A stretch of DNA of 6,244 nt from Acidobacteriota bacterium (GTDB lineage Bacteria; Acidobacteriota; Terriglobia; Acidiferrales; UBA7541): assembly GCA_003224135.1 (NCBI GenBank), contig QHYO01000644.1, positions 1 through 6,244 on the forward strand. Direction: 5' to 3'. The translations under genes were made by a program, and so were the position numbers. Each line of letters starts with the position of its first letter. The first letter of the stretch is position 1. This document shows positions 5,470-6,244 of the stretch, in pieces. A model generated the notes under the pieces. The model had not been told where the DNA came from, searched no databases, and saw nothing but the letters and a program-made list of their open reading frames with translations.

Positions 5470-6244
5470 CCACTTCTCCCGCGATTCTGCCGCTCGTCGC
5501 TATTGTCGGCCCAACGGCCTCTGGGAAGTCCTCGCTGGGAATTTTTCTTGCAAAGGAATTTGCCGGCGAAGTGATTGCCTGCGATTCTACGCAACTGTAC
5601 CGCGGTTTTGACATTGGCACAGCGAAGCCCTCGCCCGCCGAACGCGCCGCCGTTCCACATCACCTGCTCGACATTCTCGAATCCACTGAAGATTCAACGG
5701 CAGGCCGCTACCGCGAGCGCGCTCTCGTTGTGCTCGAAATTCTGCGTGCGCGTTGACGAATTACGCGAACGCTTAAGAGGTTCTGCCACGGCGCAAGGTC
5801 CAGGGTATCTGCACAAAGTGCTCGCCCGTCTCGACGCAAAAGCGGCTGCGCAAATCGCTTTAGAGGATGAGCAGAAGCTTATACGCGTGATCGAGATTTG
5901 CCTTCTCTCGAAAAAGCCAGTCTCTGAAGTACACCGTGCCGGAAGAACGCCACTGACTGGCTGGCACGCTCTAAAAATAGGTCTGCAGCCAGAGCGCGAA
6001 GCGCTGTATGACAAGATTCACAAGAGGACAGATGCGATGCTCGAAGCCGGCTGGCTCGAAGAAGTGTCGCGGCTGATCTCAAGCGGTTTACCAGAAACTG
6101 CCAAACCATTTCAGTTCATTGGCTACCGCGAGTTGCGCAGCCACCTTCGCGGGGAGCTGGCACTCAACGTCGCCCGAAACGCGATTCAGCAGGGAACCAG
6201 GCAATATGCGAAACGTCAACTCACCTGGTTCCGCCGCGAAGCGA
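5466..6244 (+). pseudogene. miaA: tRNA dimethylallyltransferase MiaA, internally deleted and frameshifted, 3' end beyond right edge
   Basis: MiaA adds a dimethylallyl group to N6 of A37 in tRNAs that read codons starting with U. The start ATG at 5466 gives LPLVAIVGPTASGKSS (P-loop G15-S22) and CDSTQLYRGFDIGTAKP, whose Asp40 matches the catalytic Asp42 of E. coli. The HHLLDI block follows, up to VVLEILRAR, where a TGA (5754-5756) ends the frame. Homology resumes at once in the +1 frame from about 5752: DELRERLRGSA, LEDEQKLIRVIE, LTGWHALKIGL, HKRTDAMLEAGWLEEV, FIGYRELRSHL and TRQYAKRQLTWFRR, open to the edge. Against E. coli MiaA, roughly 30 residues are absent at the junction, including the conserved GGTxLYxxALL block with its active-site Thr. 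The flanking parts remain well conserved, so any lesion would be recent, or it is an assembly gap. The last part of the protein lies outside the window. As written, the gene cannot make active enzyme. Confidence 0.85.

Overview
The window is a compact, GC-rich bacterial segment from a Gram-negative organism. It carries a lipid A/fatty acid operon: fabZ, lpxA, lpxI, a Gfo/Idh/MocA oxidoreductase, a TonB/TolA-like envelope protein, a tiny membrane ORF and miaA. The use of LpxI rather than LpxH, the proline-rich TonB gene next to miaA, and the style of the proteins suggest Acidobacteriota (Terriglobia/Koribacter-like). That placement comes from recall of family features, not from a search, and is moderate at best.

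Layout. Positions 1-612 (minus strand) hold the N-terminal part of an M20 metallopeptidase that runs off the left edge and is broken by a frameshift near 412-440. Positions 613-802 are a divergent intergenic region with a consensus TATAAT at 737-742. From 803 to the right edge everything is on the plus strand and tightly packed: fabZ (803-1270), lpxA (1270-2055), lpxI (2072-2950), Gfo/Idh oxidoreductase (2947-3972), TonB/TolA-like protein (3969-5336), a 32-residue membrane ORF (5371-5469) and miaA (5466 to the edge). Four junctions overlap by 1 or 4 bases (one TAATG, three ATGA). This points to one transcript with translational coupling.

How the genes fit together. FabZ dehydrates 3-hydroxyacyl-ACP, the same pool that LpxA draws on to acylate UDP-GlcNAc. 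LpxI later hydrolyses UDP-2,3-diacylglucosamine to lipid X. The oxidoreductase sits where some bacteria carry gnnA, so a 3-amino-sugar lipid A precursor is possible but unproven. The TonB/TolA-like protein would span the inner membrane and reach the outer membrane. MiaA is a tRNA-modifying enzyme and looks like an operon passenger.

Most notable observations. (1) Two genes, the M20 peptidase and miaA, each show a frameshift where a conserved block seems to be missing, through either real decay or assembly error. (2) The cytoplasmic tail of the TonB-like protein has four spaced copies of an R-x-x-V-P motif. (3) A very short, probably overlooked membrane protein ORF is coupled to miaA by an ATGA overlap. 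(4) LpxA differs from E. coli at several substrate-contact positions. I see no RNA genes, CRISPR arrays, insertion sequences or convincing terminators, and no clearly novel multi-gene system.
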